Shown here piece after piece: positions 44,573 to 59,100 of a stretch of 64,000 nucleotides of DNA. The notes beneath the pieces were generated by a model. That model had not been told where the DNA came from. It did no database searches and saw only the letters and a program-made list of their open reading frames with translations. The DNA is from Pontederia crassipes (lineage: Eukaryota > Streptophyta > Magnoliopsida > Commelinales > Pontederiaceae): contig CM060195.1 of the NCBI GenBank assembly GCA_030549335.1, forward strand, positions 32,616,874 to 32,680,873, given 5' to 3'. The position numbers and the translations under genes were made by a program. How positions within the stretch are numbered: the first letter of the stretch is position 1; every line of letters starts with the position of its first letter.

Positions 44573-46758
44573 TGCGTGAAGGAGGCAGCCCATATGTTTG
44601 GTTTCCATATGAATCGGTCAATTCAACTTTTTTCAGCGGTAACTAAATTTTTTATTGGGGCCAATTTTTTTTTTTTTACGATGGAACAATTCATTTTATA
44701 TGGTTAAGTAAATTTGTGTCGTTATTTATAGATAGACGTGCTTTACGGGTATCAATAGTTTGTGTGGTTATTGTACTGCAATTAGTACAATAAGCATTTT
44801 TCCTTCCTATTTATAATTTACTCACCAAATTAAAAACTTACGATTAATCTCTCTCCACCAACCCCTAATTATAATTACAAATATTTACAAATAAAAAACT
44901 TCCAATTTATCATCTTTCAACATTTAAATGCAATAAGAGATTAGAAATAAACTGATCTCTTTCTTTATCTCTCTCGATGTTTAAATGTAAAATGAGATTA
45001 AAAATCAAAATTTTCTCTATCTTTATCTCGCAAACTCAAATACAATTTGGAAGTGAAAATAAATTATTTCTCTCGGTCTCTCTTTTATCTAACCATGCTT
45101 AAAATTAACAAGCATTCAATATCTGCAATTTATTTTAATTTGTTTATCATATTTTTTATATTTTCTTAGTTTTTGTTGATCTAACCATCTTGTTTAACTT
45201 ATCTGACCTAAATCGAAAATCTCTCTGAATCCAATCGACTTGACTAATCAAGTTTTGAAGAATTTAAAATTTTTTTCTGCCTTTTTTTCTCAGAAATTAT
45301 TGAAAACTCAATCTTATAAATCAAAATCTTTTGTACACGTTCAACAACAATAATGGAAAAAAATCTTATCTACACGAGATCCCCAATTAATATGCTATCC
45401 CTAATTAATATGTTGGAGTTTCACTAGAATTTAGTTTTGAAAGTTGTGATTTATTTTGTCATGATTATGTTTATTCTTTGAATTGGGATTATGACTTGTT
45501 ATTCATTTAGAATTACATTTTTATTTTGTGTTTTTCATATGAGGGTACACATTCAACATTACTTGGCAATGTATATTGTCTTTTAGAAAAGATGTCACTT
45601 GTTAAATTGTCAAGAATGTACATTACCTTAATTAGTATGAATAAGTATTTAACATTTCATATCAGTTATTTATTAAAAAAATAAAGATTTATGAGTTAAT
45701 ATACAATTTTTACTAATATATCCCTAATCAAATTATATTGACATATATATTTTTTAACTTCGTAAACTTAAATCCCAAATAAATATTCTCACTCATAAAA
45801 TTTAAATTTATAATATAATTAATATATTTTAAAAAATATGATAACAATATATTCATAATAATTAACTAATCTTTTTTATTATTTTATAATTTATTTAATT
45901 AGTTTTATAATTTATTTAATTAGTTTTATAATTTATTTAATGAGTTTTATAATTTATTAACATAAAAGTATAAAGGATAAATGGAAAAAGTGAAATTAAA
46001 AAGATTGCAACCTAATATTGCCTCCCCTCGCGTAGTCAATGTGGATTGCCTGGACAATTCAAATTACTTATTACTTATTATAAGTTAACAAGATAATGTG
46101 ATGACCTCATATAATTTAACACATCATTATATGATAATATACAAAGATTACCTATAGAGAAACGTCCTTTTAAAGATTTTAAGACAATACAAACAATAAG
46201 AATACATCCTTGTTATTATCTTCATATGAAATTTTCAATTGTAATACTTAGTTATTATATATTATGTGTAACTCATGAAGGACGACAAAAGTCATATGTC
46301 TCTCAATTTTTCTAAGTATTTATAGTCTATTTTAAGATGTTACAAACAACAAGGATACATCCTTGTTATTATCTTCATATGACATTTTCAATTGTAATCC
46401 TTAGTTATTATCTATTATCTTCATCTTGATGACCTTTCCTATGAGTTCGGGTTTATAGTATATTTGTAATCCTTCACGCTAAATTCAGCAAAGAAAAAAA
46501 CTAATAACTCTTGCTTCTCTTTTGTGAGTCATTTCTTTGATATTCCAATATCCAAAACAAATTAGTATTAGAACTTTGGATTCATTATCAAAGGGATGAA
46601 CATGAGAAGAGGAAGAAAGGAATACAAAAAGGTACCAAAGTGAACATCTCTTGAACGTAAGTCTTTCTGTTCGAGCAAAACTTGTAGAACAAATTAGAAA
46701 TTATGCCATAAGTCCTATGCTTATAAATGGAATATGAAATTTATTTGTCTTACACATA
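44573..46758. other. AT-rich, repeats only
   Basis: Contains a ~21-bp tandem repeat (TTTTATAATTTATTTAATTAG, ~4 copies, 45882-45960) and a ~75-bp direct repeat (ATACATCCTTGTTATTATC..., ~46200-46262 and ~46350-46412). ATTAGTATTAGAACTTTGG (46562-46580) resembles a decayed Copia primer site, so an old LTR may end just before it. No gene seen. Confidence 0.5.
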
Positions 46759-47271
46759 GGGCTCGTTTGGTAATTGGAACTGGAGTTCCACCAAGTTTCC
46801 ATAGTTTGAGATGTATTTGGATGGATTGATGATGATGAATAAGGTAGTTGATGTTATACGAAAAAGTAGATGTGATGGGTTAATTTTTGACGAATTTTGA
46901 AATAAAAATTGATATTAAAAATATAAAATAAAATATTTTATATAAATAAAAACAAAAGTAAAAATTAAAAAAATCGTTTAAAATTGTATTAATATGTTAT
47001 AAAAAATAATTTATATTTAATAAATAAATTATTTTATAAGATACATGTGTGTGAGAGATAAAATAAAGAAAGAATAAACAAAATTGAAAAAAAAAAAAGT
47101 CTAACACATCAACTCCAAAAAAAAGTAAAAGCTGCTACAGTGCCTGATTCGATGAAACCAAGAAAAGTCGGATCCCGATTCTGCATCCGGTTCCACGAAA
47201 TGTCACATCATTTGGTGAAATCGGCTGGAACCAAGTGGAAAGCGCCTGGTTCCAGTTGACAAAGAGGGCCC
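46759..47271. mobile_element. MITE-like element
   Basis: 513 bp with ends GGGCTCGTTTGGTAATTGG and the inverse of GGGCCCTCTTTGTCAACTGG, and inner GGAACTGG / CCAGTTCC-like pairs. The flanks share only TA, so the superfamily is unsure (Harbinger-like by the GTTTGG end). Confidence 0.5.
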
Positions 47272-47478
47272 TAGGTTGACTAAAGTACTGAGCCAAGTGG
47301 AGTCAAGTTGTATAGAAAAAAGACATAAATATTATAATAGCTACATATCTATTGGATTTTGAAATCCAATCTAAGTATATGTCATCAGAGAATTTCTGAG
47401 ACATCTTTCAATCTACTTTCTTTGTCCTTTTGAATTACATTAATTCGATAGTTGTAGAAAAGTTATGTGTTCATCTTT

Positions 47479-48395
47479 AGCCACTGCAAGAAAGATGGCA
47501 ATTACGTACGATTTCGACCGTCTATAGTTGCCCAAAAACCGTCGGAAATGACGATTTCCGACAGTTTTTTCGACGAAATCGATTCGTTCGAAAAATGATC
47601 ATCGCAAATCAATTATCGATGGTTGGGAAAAAATATAGAAAGTTTCGACAAAAGTCCGGCGATCAAGACTGCCGTAACTTTCGACGGTCGTGAACCACCG
47701 AAAGTTTTGACAGTCACGACAGCCGATATTTGCAGTGGTCGACGAATCGTCGAAACTTCGACGGTCGTGACCGCCGAAACTTTCGACGGTCGCCGAAACT
47801 TTTGACGGTCGCCGAAACTTTCGACGGTCGCGACAACCGTCGCAAATATCGGTGGTAGCAATCGTCGAAACTTTCGACGGTCGTCGTGACTTTCGAAACT
47901 TTCGGTGGTCAAAACCGTTGCAAAGAATTTTTATAATATAAAAAAATTAGCCCGCAGTCAGCTGTCGGATCTGGCAGCTAGCGACGGATTTCGCCGTCCG
48001 CGACCAGATTCGACAGCCATGCGGGAGATCCGACTGCCCGCGGTCGAATCCGACCGGCTGCTGCCGAATCTGGCCGCCCGCGGCCGAATCCGGCCGGCCG
48101 CTGCCGAATTCAGCAGTCTGTTGCCGAATCCGACCGGCCGCTGCCGAATCTGGCCGGCCGCTGCTGGATCGGTCCGCCAGGCGGCCGATCCGGCCGCCGG
48201 CTGCTGGATCCAGGCGCTTGGCGAACCAGCCTGGAGAGAGAGAGAGAGAGGGAGGGAGGGAGGGAGGGGAGAGAGAGAGAAGGGGAGAGGAACGCCGTCG
48301 ACCACCGATGCTTGTCGTCCGGTCGGGAGAGGCTCGCCGGCAGGGAGAGGGAGAGAGAGAGGAGAGGGGGAAAGAATGGGATTGGGGAAGATTAC

Positions 48396-48434
<39 letters not shown>

Positions 48435-49098
48435 GGTGGAAAGATGAGAAAGTGGGAAAACGAAAAAAAGGGCGGGATAGTGAAATTTTAATTACCGACG
48501 GTTCTGACCATCGGAAACTTAGCAAATATTAATAATATATTTTATCATGATATATATGAATATGATATTAATTATTTTTAAGTTACCGACGGTTATGACC
48601 GTAAAAAATTATTTAATTATAAAAATAAAATACTATATTTAGTTATATATAATATTTATTTTTTAGTTTACCGACGATTTGAACTATCGCTAATTATTAC
48701 CGACGGTCTCCAGCGTCGAAAATTGCGACGGCTCAGACTGTCGCTAATTATATTAATAAAATATTCATTACATTATATTACTTTTCATTTACCGATGGTC
48801 AGAACCGTCGAAAATTGCGACGATCTAAACTGTCACTAATTATATTAATAAAATACTCCTTATAAAATATTATTTTATATTTATCGACGGTCTGGACCGT
48901 CAAAAATTGTGACGGATGGATACCCGTCGGAAATTTCGACGTTCCAAATCGTCGAAAAGTAAAATTATTTTTCTGACGATTGTGGCCGTCGAAAATTCCG
49001 ACGGATCGCTATCCGTCACAAAATCCGTCTCAAATTACGACGAATTTCTATCCGTCGAAAAATGCCCGTCGAAAAATCCCAATTTTCTTGTAGTGAGC
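47479..49098. mobile_element. Non-autonomous CACTA (En/Spm-type) element
   Basis: A 1,614-bp element (47482-49095) with ends CACTGCAAGAAA and the inverse of CACTACAAGAAA, flanked by the 3-bp duplication AGC on both sides. Subterminal regions are packed with TTTCGACGGTCG / CCGTCGAAA-type repeats in both orientations, typical transposase-binding arrays. The core (47950-48370) is GC-rich with CTGCCGAATC.GGCCGGCCG units and a GA-rich run. The long open frame through the core is made of these repeats and is not considered a gene. Confidence 0.88.
48236..48372. repeat. GA-rich low-complexity run in the CACTA core
   Basis: GAGAGAGAGGGAGGGAGG-type purine tract. Confidence 0.85.
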
Positions 49099-51400
49099 GT
49101 GCTATCATTGTGTTTGCTAAAACTATTACTCGAGATTGTAAATTACTTATTAAATGTGATATTGCGCTTAATTATTTGATAAATTAGGGTTAAATGAGTA
49201 ATGATGTAAGGTTTTATCTTCAATCATAATCACTTGAAACGGATTAGGGGAGTAAAGTATGAAAAAGGACCGGGAATAATTTGATTAGCAGTTATATAAG
49301 GTAAGTTGATTTCTCATACTCTATATATTCACCTCTTTTAAATTTTGTGTGATATTTATTGTAATATGTATTGAGTATGTCTTTGAATAAGTTCTTATGA
49401 AAAGTATGTTTGGAATGATTGATTGTACGTTTGAAATATATATCTGATATGTTATGGATTCATATTAATGCAAACCTATTTCGTTTGAATGAATGCTCGA
49501 TATAATTCATCTTCTAATATTTGAAATATGATTGTTCATGATGAATCATTCATTTGAATTTGTTTATATCATGCATCTTGTGATGGTTGGAGTTAAGTGC
49601 TATATCGTTAATCATGATGAGAATCACCTTTATAGTTCAATCCATCATTTTGTTCCTTAGAAATATGATGAGATAAGATGAAGTTAAGTTCCATGTGCAG
49701 TTAAGTGCTACATATGAAATCATGATGAAAGCCACCTTCAGAATTTGTAGCAATCGCCTTTAAAGTCTATCTATGGCTATTTGATATATTTTTCGAAAGG
49801 AATAAAGTAGAATGGAGCGAAGTGTCCTATGCTTATAGAATTCACCTACTGATTATACAAATTGGCCAGGTGATCTGTGCTTTGCACATGCATACATATG
49901 GTTTATATGTTTAAATGATAGTGATTAAAAATTGAGTGTGATGCATTTGATAGAAGGTTTTGTATGTAACTTTCAAATATATGAAAATACTTGTTATTTA
50001 TATTATGATTATTCAATATATTTTTATGTCTCTCTAAATTGATTAGATGATATCATATGATATGAATTATTACTTACTAAGTTATTTTGCTCACTCTGTT
50101 GTTTCTAATATTTCTCAAATTAACGTAGCCGGTTGGGATTATACAAGATTTATATGGGTTTTATAATACCTTTGGTGGTAAGAAATTGAGAAGACGTGTC
50201 TCTCATTTAGATGTCGAGAGAATTAGTTATGTATATTTTGTGTATAAAATTTTATACTTTGTAAAGCAGGATGAATATTGTGGAATGTAAAACTTATGGA
50301 TCTTTGGTTTGCTCTGAATAATAATCATATATTACATAGTTTGTTTAATGATATTTATATTTTTATTCTATAAAAATAAATTATATCATATTTTTGTATT
50401 TTTTTAAATTTTATTTGATCATCCGTAATGAGTCATAAACTTCGGATTAAACTAAGATTTAGAACAGAGTCGTGACAACTTAAAAATCAAGGTGATATTT
50501 GCTTCATATGTTCCAACTCATTTTTCATTACCATACATTTTCACCAAAGTTTTGGGAAGAGACCATTTATGATTTTTAATCTCGACATTGGTAATTTGTA
50601 ATCTTAATTTTGTCAACTTAATTAAGGAAGAGCATTAAAGTTTATGGAATCTCAAGTCAATTTTTTTTTCTTTGCAACAAAAGATCTAATGAGTTTAGAT
50701 GCTCAATTATCAAGAGATTGCATCTCAAGTTATTTAGATCACAACAGCTCAAAACAATCTAGTTTCCTTTTATGTAATATCATAATTGTATATAGTTGTA
50801 ATTATTTATTTTTGTTTCTAATACACAAAACATATAAATGAATGAAATGTAGTAGAAAGTCTTTTGAGTTTTTCTTCATAAAATATACCTTGTTTTAATT
50901 TGTTTTTTTTTCTTAAGTTTATTTTATCATATAGCTTTTTTGTTCTTATCACATTTTCCTATAATTTTATAAGGGTGTTCATAAGATCTATGAACTCACT
51001 CGAATAAATTCAACCATCCATTAGTCAAGAACGGATTTCAATTTTTCAAACTCGATCAACTCGACCCGATGACTCAACGAGTATTTCATTTTTATTTAAA
51101 ATTGTAATAATTTGATGCTAAAATTAAAATTATTCTAAAAGAAAAATTCATTATTTGCTTTTACAAAGACAATCAATATTAATTAATCTAAAATAACAAG
51201 GAAAAAATTAAATAAAATTAATAAATAATATAATTAGAATAGTGACCAATACGACTCAATGAATTTCGGGTTGGATCAAATTCAATACATCTTTTATCAT
51301 CGACCTGCAGCATCTTTTATACTTTTTTTATCATATTTGCTATTAAAAATATAAATGAGTATAATTTGGTATACTTGGTTACTCGTTCCATCAAATTTAA
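49099..51400. other. AT-rich, probable LTR remnants
   Basis: No polyprotein. GATTTAGAACAGAGTCGTGACA (50456-50477; cited shortened as AGAGTCGTGACA) resembles the end sentence of plant LTR elements. No gene seen. Confidence 0.35.
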
Positions 51401-51419
51401 TGTGGCCATAAGTTAACTT

Positions 51420-51607
51420 TAACCCCAATTTCAATGAGCCACGTGTAGTTGGTCTGGAAAGAGTGGCCTGGTCATAAACTTCCATTACATATTCCTTCTT
51501 TCTATTCTTCCATTGTAATAGCACTCCCCTGATCCAAGGATCGTGAGCTACTAGCATCCGTTGAATTATTTGAAATGCAATCCCGCTAACCAACTGCGCC
51601 AACCAAC
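51420..51607 (-). mobile_element. tRNA-derived SINE-like sequence
   Basis: Minus strand: TTGGCGCAGTTGGTTAGCGGG near 51600 matches a tRNA box A region. GGATGCTAGTAGC is shared with the SINE at 35232-35409 (GGGTGCTAGTAGC). The tail and target duplication were not found. It is not a complete tRNA gene, since no cloverleaf follows. Confidence 0.5.
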
Positions 51608-53700
51608 CTTAGTTAGTAAACAGGTAATTTTAATAATTTGTTGGAAATAATTCTTGGGATTAATTTATCTAATCAATGTTGTAAACCAAACAACATATAT
51701 GTAGAAGCTAACTTTGCGAATTAGTTATTGTTTTTATTATTCATATGTTAAGATTTTGAATGTACAGATTGTGTTTTAACTAAAATTTAAGTTAGACCTC
51801 CCATTTGACTAAAGTAGTTTGTGCCCTTTTGATTGATAATCTCATCTGAAAGAAGCTTTTAAAAATATGAAACTGTAAACCATTTTTATACTCAAGTGAG
51901 ATTAAAAGTTATTTTGACTGGTATAATTTTTTTTTAGTTTTTGCAATTTGACATATTGTTAGAACACTAAAGTTACAAGTTCATAATAATGGACAACTTA
52001 TTTTCACCCCCATAATCATGCTAATAACTTAGCTAACTAAATGTAAATGGATAATGGAATGCATTATTAACCTAGATATAGTTAAAATACATTGATGTAA
52101 ACTTCAAATATATACTCATGACTCTTGAGCTTGAAAATTAATATTATGTGCAAACCCAAGAATTAGGTATAAACTATAAACTATAAAGTCATGTGCTGGC
52201 TTTTATTGATATGAAGTGATGCCTCTGCTCTCTGACCATGGCGCTGTAACACCTGAAAAAGGAAGAGGTTTTTTTTAATCCTTTTTTTAATTAATTAGTA
52301 ATTGGACACAAACAATTTAAAACAACCAATTAAATATTTTCTAAGATAACATTGAGAATACTATTTAAAATAGGAAAACTGGCAAAAATCTTATTTAAAC
52401 CTTTTTTATTAGGAAAAGAACATCAAGGTTCAATTTTTTCTCACGTTAGTCTCATAGTACTCTTTTAAAAAAGATTAAATATTTATGTGAGTCATTAATA
52501 ATTATTATTCTCAAAATATTATATATATGCTAATTAATTATTTAACAAATAACATAAAAAGAGGTCAATGATATAAATGTACGAATCATGAAACTAGTAA
52601 TAGTTTATATTTAAGAAAGTCAGACACGATTATATATCTATTTTTCATACAAAAAATTATATAGTTTCTATTTATCAGGACTAATTCACTTCAACATTTT
52701 TTTTGAAAAAAAAACTTACGGGAAAATATAAAAAAATAGAACGGTGTTTTCACTCAGAAAGAAGATTTGAGCTACATCTAGTGAAAAATTGAAAGTTTAT
52801 TCTTTTATCCAAGTGAAACAAATATAGCATATTCCAAAAAATATAAAAAAATAATATTTTTTACATGCATTTTTTCCTAATTTGTATTGCCGAGATCAGG
52901 ATATTTTCTATTAAGCATAATGATAATGTGATTCTACAAGGCTAACATATTTTATTAGCTAAATCCTAAGATCCTAAAAATATTTATGATGATAAGATAC
53001 TTCTAAATTTGGTTTCAACCAATTAATTTATCACTAGTCAAACATTTATAGCCAATCAGAATTTCAGTGAGAGAGAGAGAGAGAATGATAAGATGTTTTG
53101 CATGCATGCATGCATCTTCGGGTCCCACAAAAGATTAGATGTGCCCATCCTGGCCGGCCCCACCACGGAACATGGATGCTGAGCTGCACCGACAGTGCAG
53201 TAGGGACACTACACTGGAGTTGGCATCTCCACTCCATTGTCACCTATTTCATTAATTAATTACTTTAATTCAATGATAGATGGATTGATTGAAATTTTAA
53301 ATAACGTTTTTTCTATAAAAATTACTGTTTTGAGACTTAGCAGGTTGGTAGATGGGATTTCATAATTTTGTTAGTTTAATTATTGTTTTGCACTTTATTT
53401 AACAACAAGCCATCACAATTTTTTTTTATATAAACTTAGTTTTCATTTCTTTCTACTTTGTACCAAACGTATGCCATTTTTTCTAGCATGGAAGAAAATT
53501 CAACAACAAAGAAAAAAAAACAATTGAATTATGAGTGTAAGAATTAAGAAACACAGCATGTTGCCACTTAGGCTATGTGATGTCCCCTTTTGTTCTTTTC
53601 TATTGATTTCCACCCTTCACCTGTCCCCATTAACACAGCAGCACACACAGCTTTCCAGTACCATATCAATCATTTCTCTCCATCCCCCCATTTTTCTATA
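51608..53700. other. AT-rich intergenic
   Basis: No gene or clean transposon ends seen. Includes (GA)n at 53071-53084 and a (CATG)n-like CATGCATGCATGCATGCATC at 53099-53118. Confidence 0.45.
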
Positions 53701-55260
53701 AATAATAATAACAGTATACGAGAAGGAGATTAGACAGCATTGGATCCTCCAAGGGAAATTAATTCTTACCTAGCAATGATTGAAAAGTATAATACATTTG
53801 TTTATCTGTGCATCCAATAATTCAGACCCCCATGTGTGATCAGCTGATCTGAATTCAGATATTTCACCTGCAAGTTTATGTGACAGTGATAACGACGGAT
53901 GATGATGATGCCCTTCAGCCAACTGGTCAATGTCTCAGTATCAATCCTGCAAACTCCAACCTGTGAAGTTTCATTATGCTTGATCTCACAAGATCCTGGT
54001 ACAGAGGATCTTGATTTTCAGTTGCTTTTAGCACCATTTGTTTCAGGAATACTTAGTGAGTTTGGCAGCAGAGAATTCTCTAGTCCTGAATTCTTAAGTC
54101 TCCATAATGATGCATAACACTGTTTATTGCATTGTTTCATGTTTAGATGGCTTAATTTTAACTCAACAAAGAGTGACAACTGAAACTGTTCAAAGGAAAA
54201 GCCTCTGTCTTGTGGAACAGGTGGCATGTCTCATCAGATCTGAACTCATGACCTGTTGTGTGAAGTTAAAATCAAAAGCCTTTTTTTTTATATAATGCTG
54301 TGCAAAGTCTTGACTTTTTGTGTAGATTTTTGCTGGCATCGACTGTAACCTTTGAACGGCCACCTTCCTCTTGTCATCATCACTCGTATATCCATTCCCC
54401 ACAAATGCCTGAAACATATACATGGTATTTTATTGTCCTGTACCAGCTATTTATTTGTCATTTACTTCTAATAAAACTAGTCGTATGTACTTTCTTATTG
54501 GTAAATATTCATGAACAGCACTGCACAAATATTGAGTGCTTGCTAAGCATTAATTATTCTATAACATTCTTAATATTAATGGTGTCTCCTTCTGAAGTTA
54601 CAGGTTTAATTCAGTTCAAGGTGATTTCTTCTTTTTTTTCCCTCTTAAAGCAAAGGTTTATTGAGGGGAGTATCCACCTGTCCGTTATCCTCTTGCTAAT
54701 GTAGTTGAAGGCAAGGAACAAAATATACACTTTTGCAATATCTTTTTGGGATATATATATATATATCTATGTTGAGAGAGAGAGAGAGAGTGCATTTAAT
54801 GTATAAGGAGTGTAAAACACTAACTCATTTCTTATTAAATTAAAAAATAATCATATATTAATTTGTTTTATTAGTGGGATAATGAATTTGATTATGAACA
54901 AGAACTTTCAATTCAATTATCCAATGTTCATGACCAAGTTATATATAACTAATTCAACTATATTCACCCTTCATTTACTTTTCTATTGCCATATTAATGG
55001 ATATATACATATATTATTTCATCCATGAGTTATATATTACTTCAATTATAAATTATAATCATTAAATTAATCAAATGGTAAAAAAATAAATGCTATGTAT
55101 AAGCTATAGTCGTTAAAATATTAACCTCTATCTATTTTATCTATTCATGCATGCTATAATGATAATTTGTTCATACCCATGAAAACAAAGAGAAAAGTAA
55201 TCCATCTCATGAACTTGGTGCTTATCCAGGAAAGGAAAAGAAAATTAAAAAAAGTCTCAA
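53701..55260. other. Intergenic, upstream of beta-tubulin
   Basis: Less AT-extreme than the sequence to the left. Short frames only. A (TA)n/(GA)n run lies at 54751-54790. No gene recognised. Confidence 0.4.
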
Positions 55261-55263
55261 TGA

Positions 55264-55266
<3 letters not shown>

Positions 55267-55358
<92 letters not shown>
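55267..55358. repeat. (GT)n(GA)n compound microsatellite
   Basis: About 30 GT units followed directly by about 16 GA units. Confidence 0.97.
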
Positions 55359-55360
<2 letters not shown>

Positions 55361-56077
55361 CATTGGCACTTAGGGAGGGAGATGATGAAGGGCTCATGTG
55401 GCCAAATGAGACCAGCCAACAACCCCTGCTGCCTCAATGCCCTTAACAAGTGCACCACCTCCTTGTCTCCTTCCACTTCCAGCTCACTTGCCAAGCTGTT
55501 TGTTGCCTTGTCCATCTCAATAACATGTCACATGGCAATTAGTGATCCCTCCTCTCCCTTCTTCTTCTCCCTCTTCTTCCTCCTCCTCCTTCTCCTCAAC
55601 TCATCTGCATCATGTTCTTCACAGATAACTTCAACTAGAAAGTTAGACAACAAAGATAAATCCATCATGAGATCCAATCTAGAAAATGTTGTAGAAATAA
55701 TACAAAAAAAAAGGATCGAGATCTTGTACAACATAAGTGCTTTGTTGAAAAAAATAAGAAATATATTTAAACAATTTATTTAAGTAAACAAATGCATCCT
55801 TAAGTAGAAAGCAAAGTCTCACATCACTCGAAATAAATATGAGTTGGTTGGTAACTTGTCCATTTTATGTAATGAAAAAAAATTATAGAACCAAAACTAA
55901 CAAAACTCTTTGCACCATGTAAATTTAATTTACTATGTACAACCATTTCGGGGCTATTGACCAAGCAATAAAAATATTGGCCAACTTAAAGCTGTTGTCA
56001 TAATTATATAATTAGTGTTTTGGCTTGGCCTCGTTCCCTTTCTTTTCTTAGGTGGCTTGGCTCATCCAAGAGCCCTC

Positions 56078-56235
<158 letters not shown>

Positions 56236-56427
56236 CATCCATTTGTTCTCTTGACCATAAAAATATCACACACAACCAACAGATCCCCACTCAAACATCT
56301 ACAAAAGCCCATGCCCCTTTTCTCAGAGCTCCTTGCAAGCTCTTCCCCTTGCCCTTGCCATTCTCTCTCTCTCTCTCCTCTCTCTCTGTACATTACGTAA
56401 TTAGTTAATTAACAAACCGCGTCGAAC

Positions 56428-57952
<1,525 letters not shown>

Positions 57953-58310
57953 AAAAATCCATAGCAAATTCATCCATCATCTCCTTCATCGGCATGAGAT
58001 CTACTGTTATACATATATTACTGTTACTATTTACCGCTACGTACTACGTACCACAAGAACACATGCATGCATTACATATATTGATCCTTAATTATGGACC
58101 ATGGGAGAGGAGAGCTGCATATATATATAGCCACATTTTGTTGTTCTTCTTATAATTATTTTTCCCCTCATTTGTATCTTCTTCATTTGTTTCATTAATT
58201 GTTGTGTGATTTAATTTCTTGCTGCTGCCAATAATTAATTTGTTGTAAGCTTTCTGTATCATGAGTGGCTTGTATAGAGGAGAGGATGTAATAATGCTAC
58301 TTGTTTCCAG
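57953..58310 (+). terminator. Beta-tubulin 3' untranslated region and likely poly(A) region
   Basis: T-rich sequence with AATAAT-type near-upstream elements (58230 and 58289) and TTGTTGTAAGC / TTTGTGCTCG context. The exact cleavage site is not visible. Confidence 0.35.
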
Positions 58311-59100
58311 ATACTTCTTTGTGCTCGATTGTTTTTTTTTTCTATCTTGTGAATAATTTCTCACAATCCTCGTTAATTTATAGTTGCCCTCTTTTGAATG
58401 TCTTGCATCATGACTTTCAGGGACTACCTAAATTAAAGTAGAATTTAGGACATCTAATAACAAAGAATATCCCTGTGTACAACCTGATCTTTGAACTCTT
58501 GTCCTCAGAAATCAGTCACACGTAACCCCCTTTTCAACACAAAGAAATGGCTTACACTATAGAATCTTTCTTATCCAACATTTTATGTAGCAGAAGTTTC
58601 TCAGTGCACCAGATTGACAATATGCTTGAGTGATGATCATGTACTGCAAAGCAGGAGAATTGGATGAACTCATCAAGATAAAAAAAGAAAAAGAAACTGA
58701 TGGATGAGAAGGGAGGCTCGCACTCTATCAAATAAATGAGATTTCATTTATAATATGTGGGGAAGGAATTATATACATTATTGGGATCTCACACTAGCTT
58801 CATTCACAGTGCTGACTTTGAACCTTTTGTATCCTTTTATTTTGATGATGACAAAACTTTTCCTTCACTGGTGAGTGTGATCAATGGACATGATTTGCAC
58901 ACCACACATGACCAAGGAGTTGCAACAAATTCCATAACAGTATGTATCTACTAACTCCTGTCCTGCTTGATCCTCTGCCAGAGGATCTGGTTCTGTTGAA
59001 GGGATACAGAATACAGATCCCCATTTTGGAGGTCATTACTGCAAACCATGTGGTGCTGGATCAAAATTGGAAACCAATTTGAGTTTGTCCTCGTTTTAAC
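58311..59100. other. Intergenic between convergent genes
   Basis: No gene recognised. It should contain the 3' ends of both neighbours. Confidence 0.5.

Noticed and set aside
47905..48525. Open frames of 176 and 192 residues in the CACTA core
   Set aside because: Built from tandem CCGAATC.GGCCGG repeats and GA runs, ending in TA repeats; no domain.
51530..51605. Possible tRNA gene on the minus strand
   Set aside because: A box-A-like part is present, but no acceptor stem or T-arm could be traced; better explained as a SINE head.
53880..54110. Possible snoRNA or small protein gene
   Set aside because: ATGATGATG resembles a C-box context, but no paired D box or stem was found, and the 72-residue frame has no recognisable content.
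55222..55783. Frames around the GT/GA microsatellite
   Set aside because: Run through the microsatellite as His-Thr or Arg-Glu repeats; no recognisable domain elsewhere.
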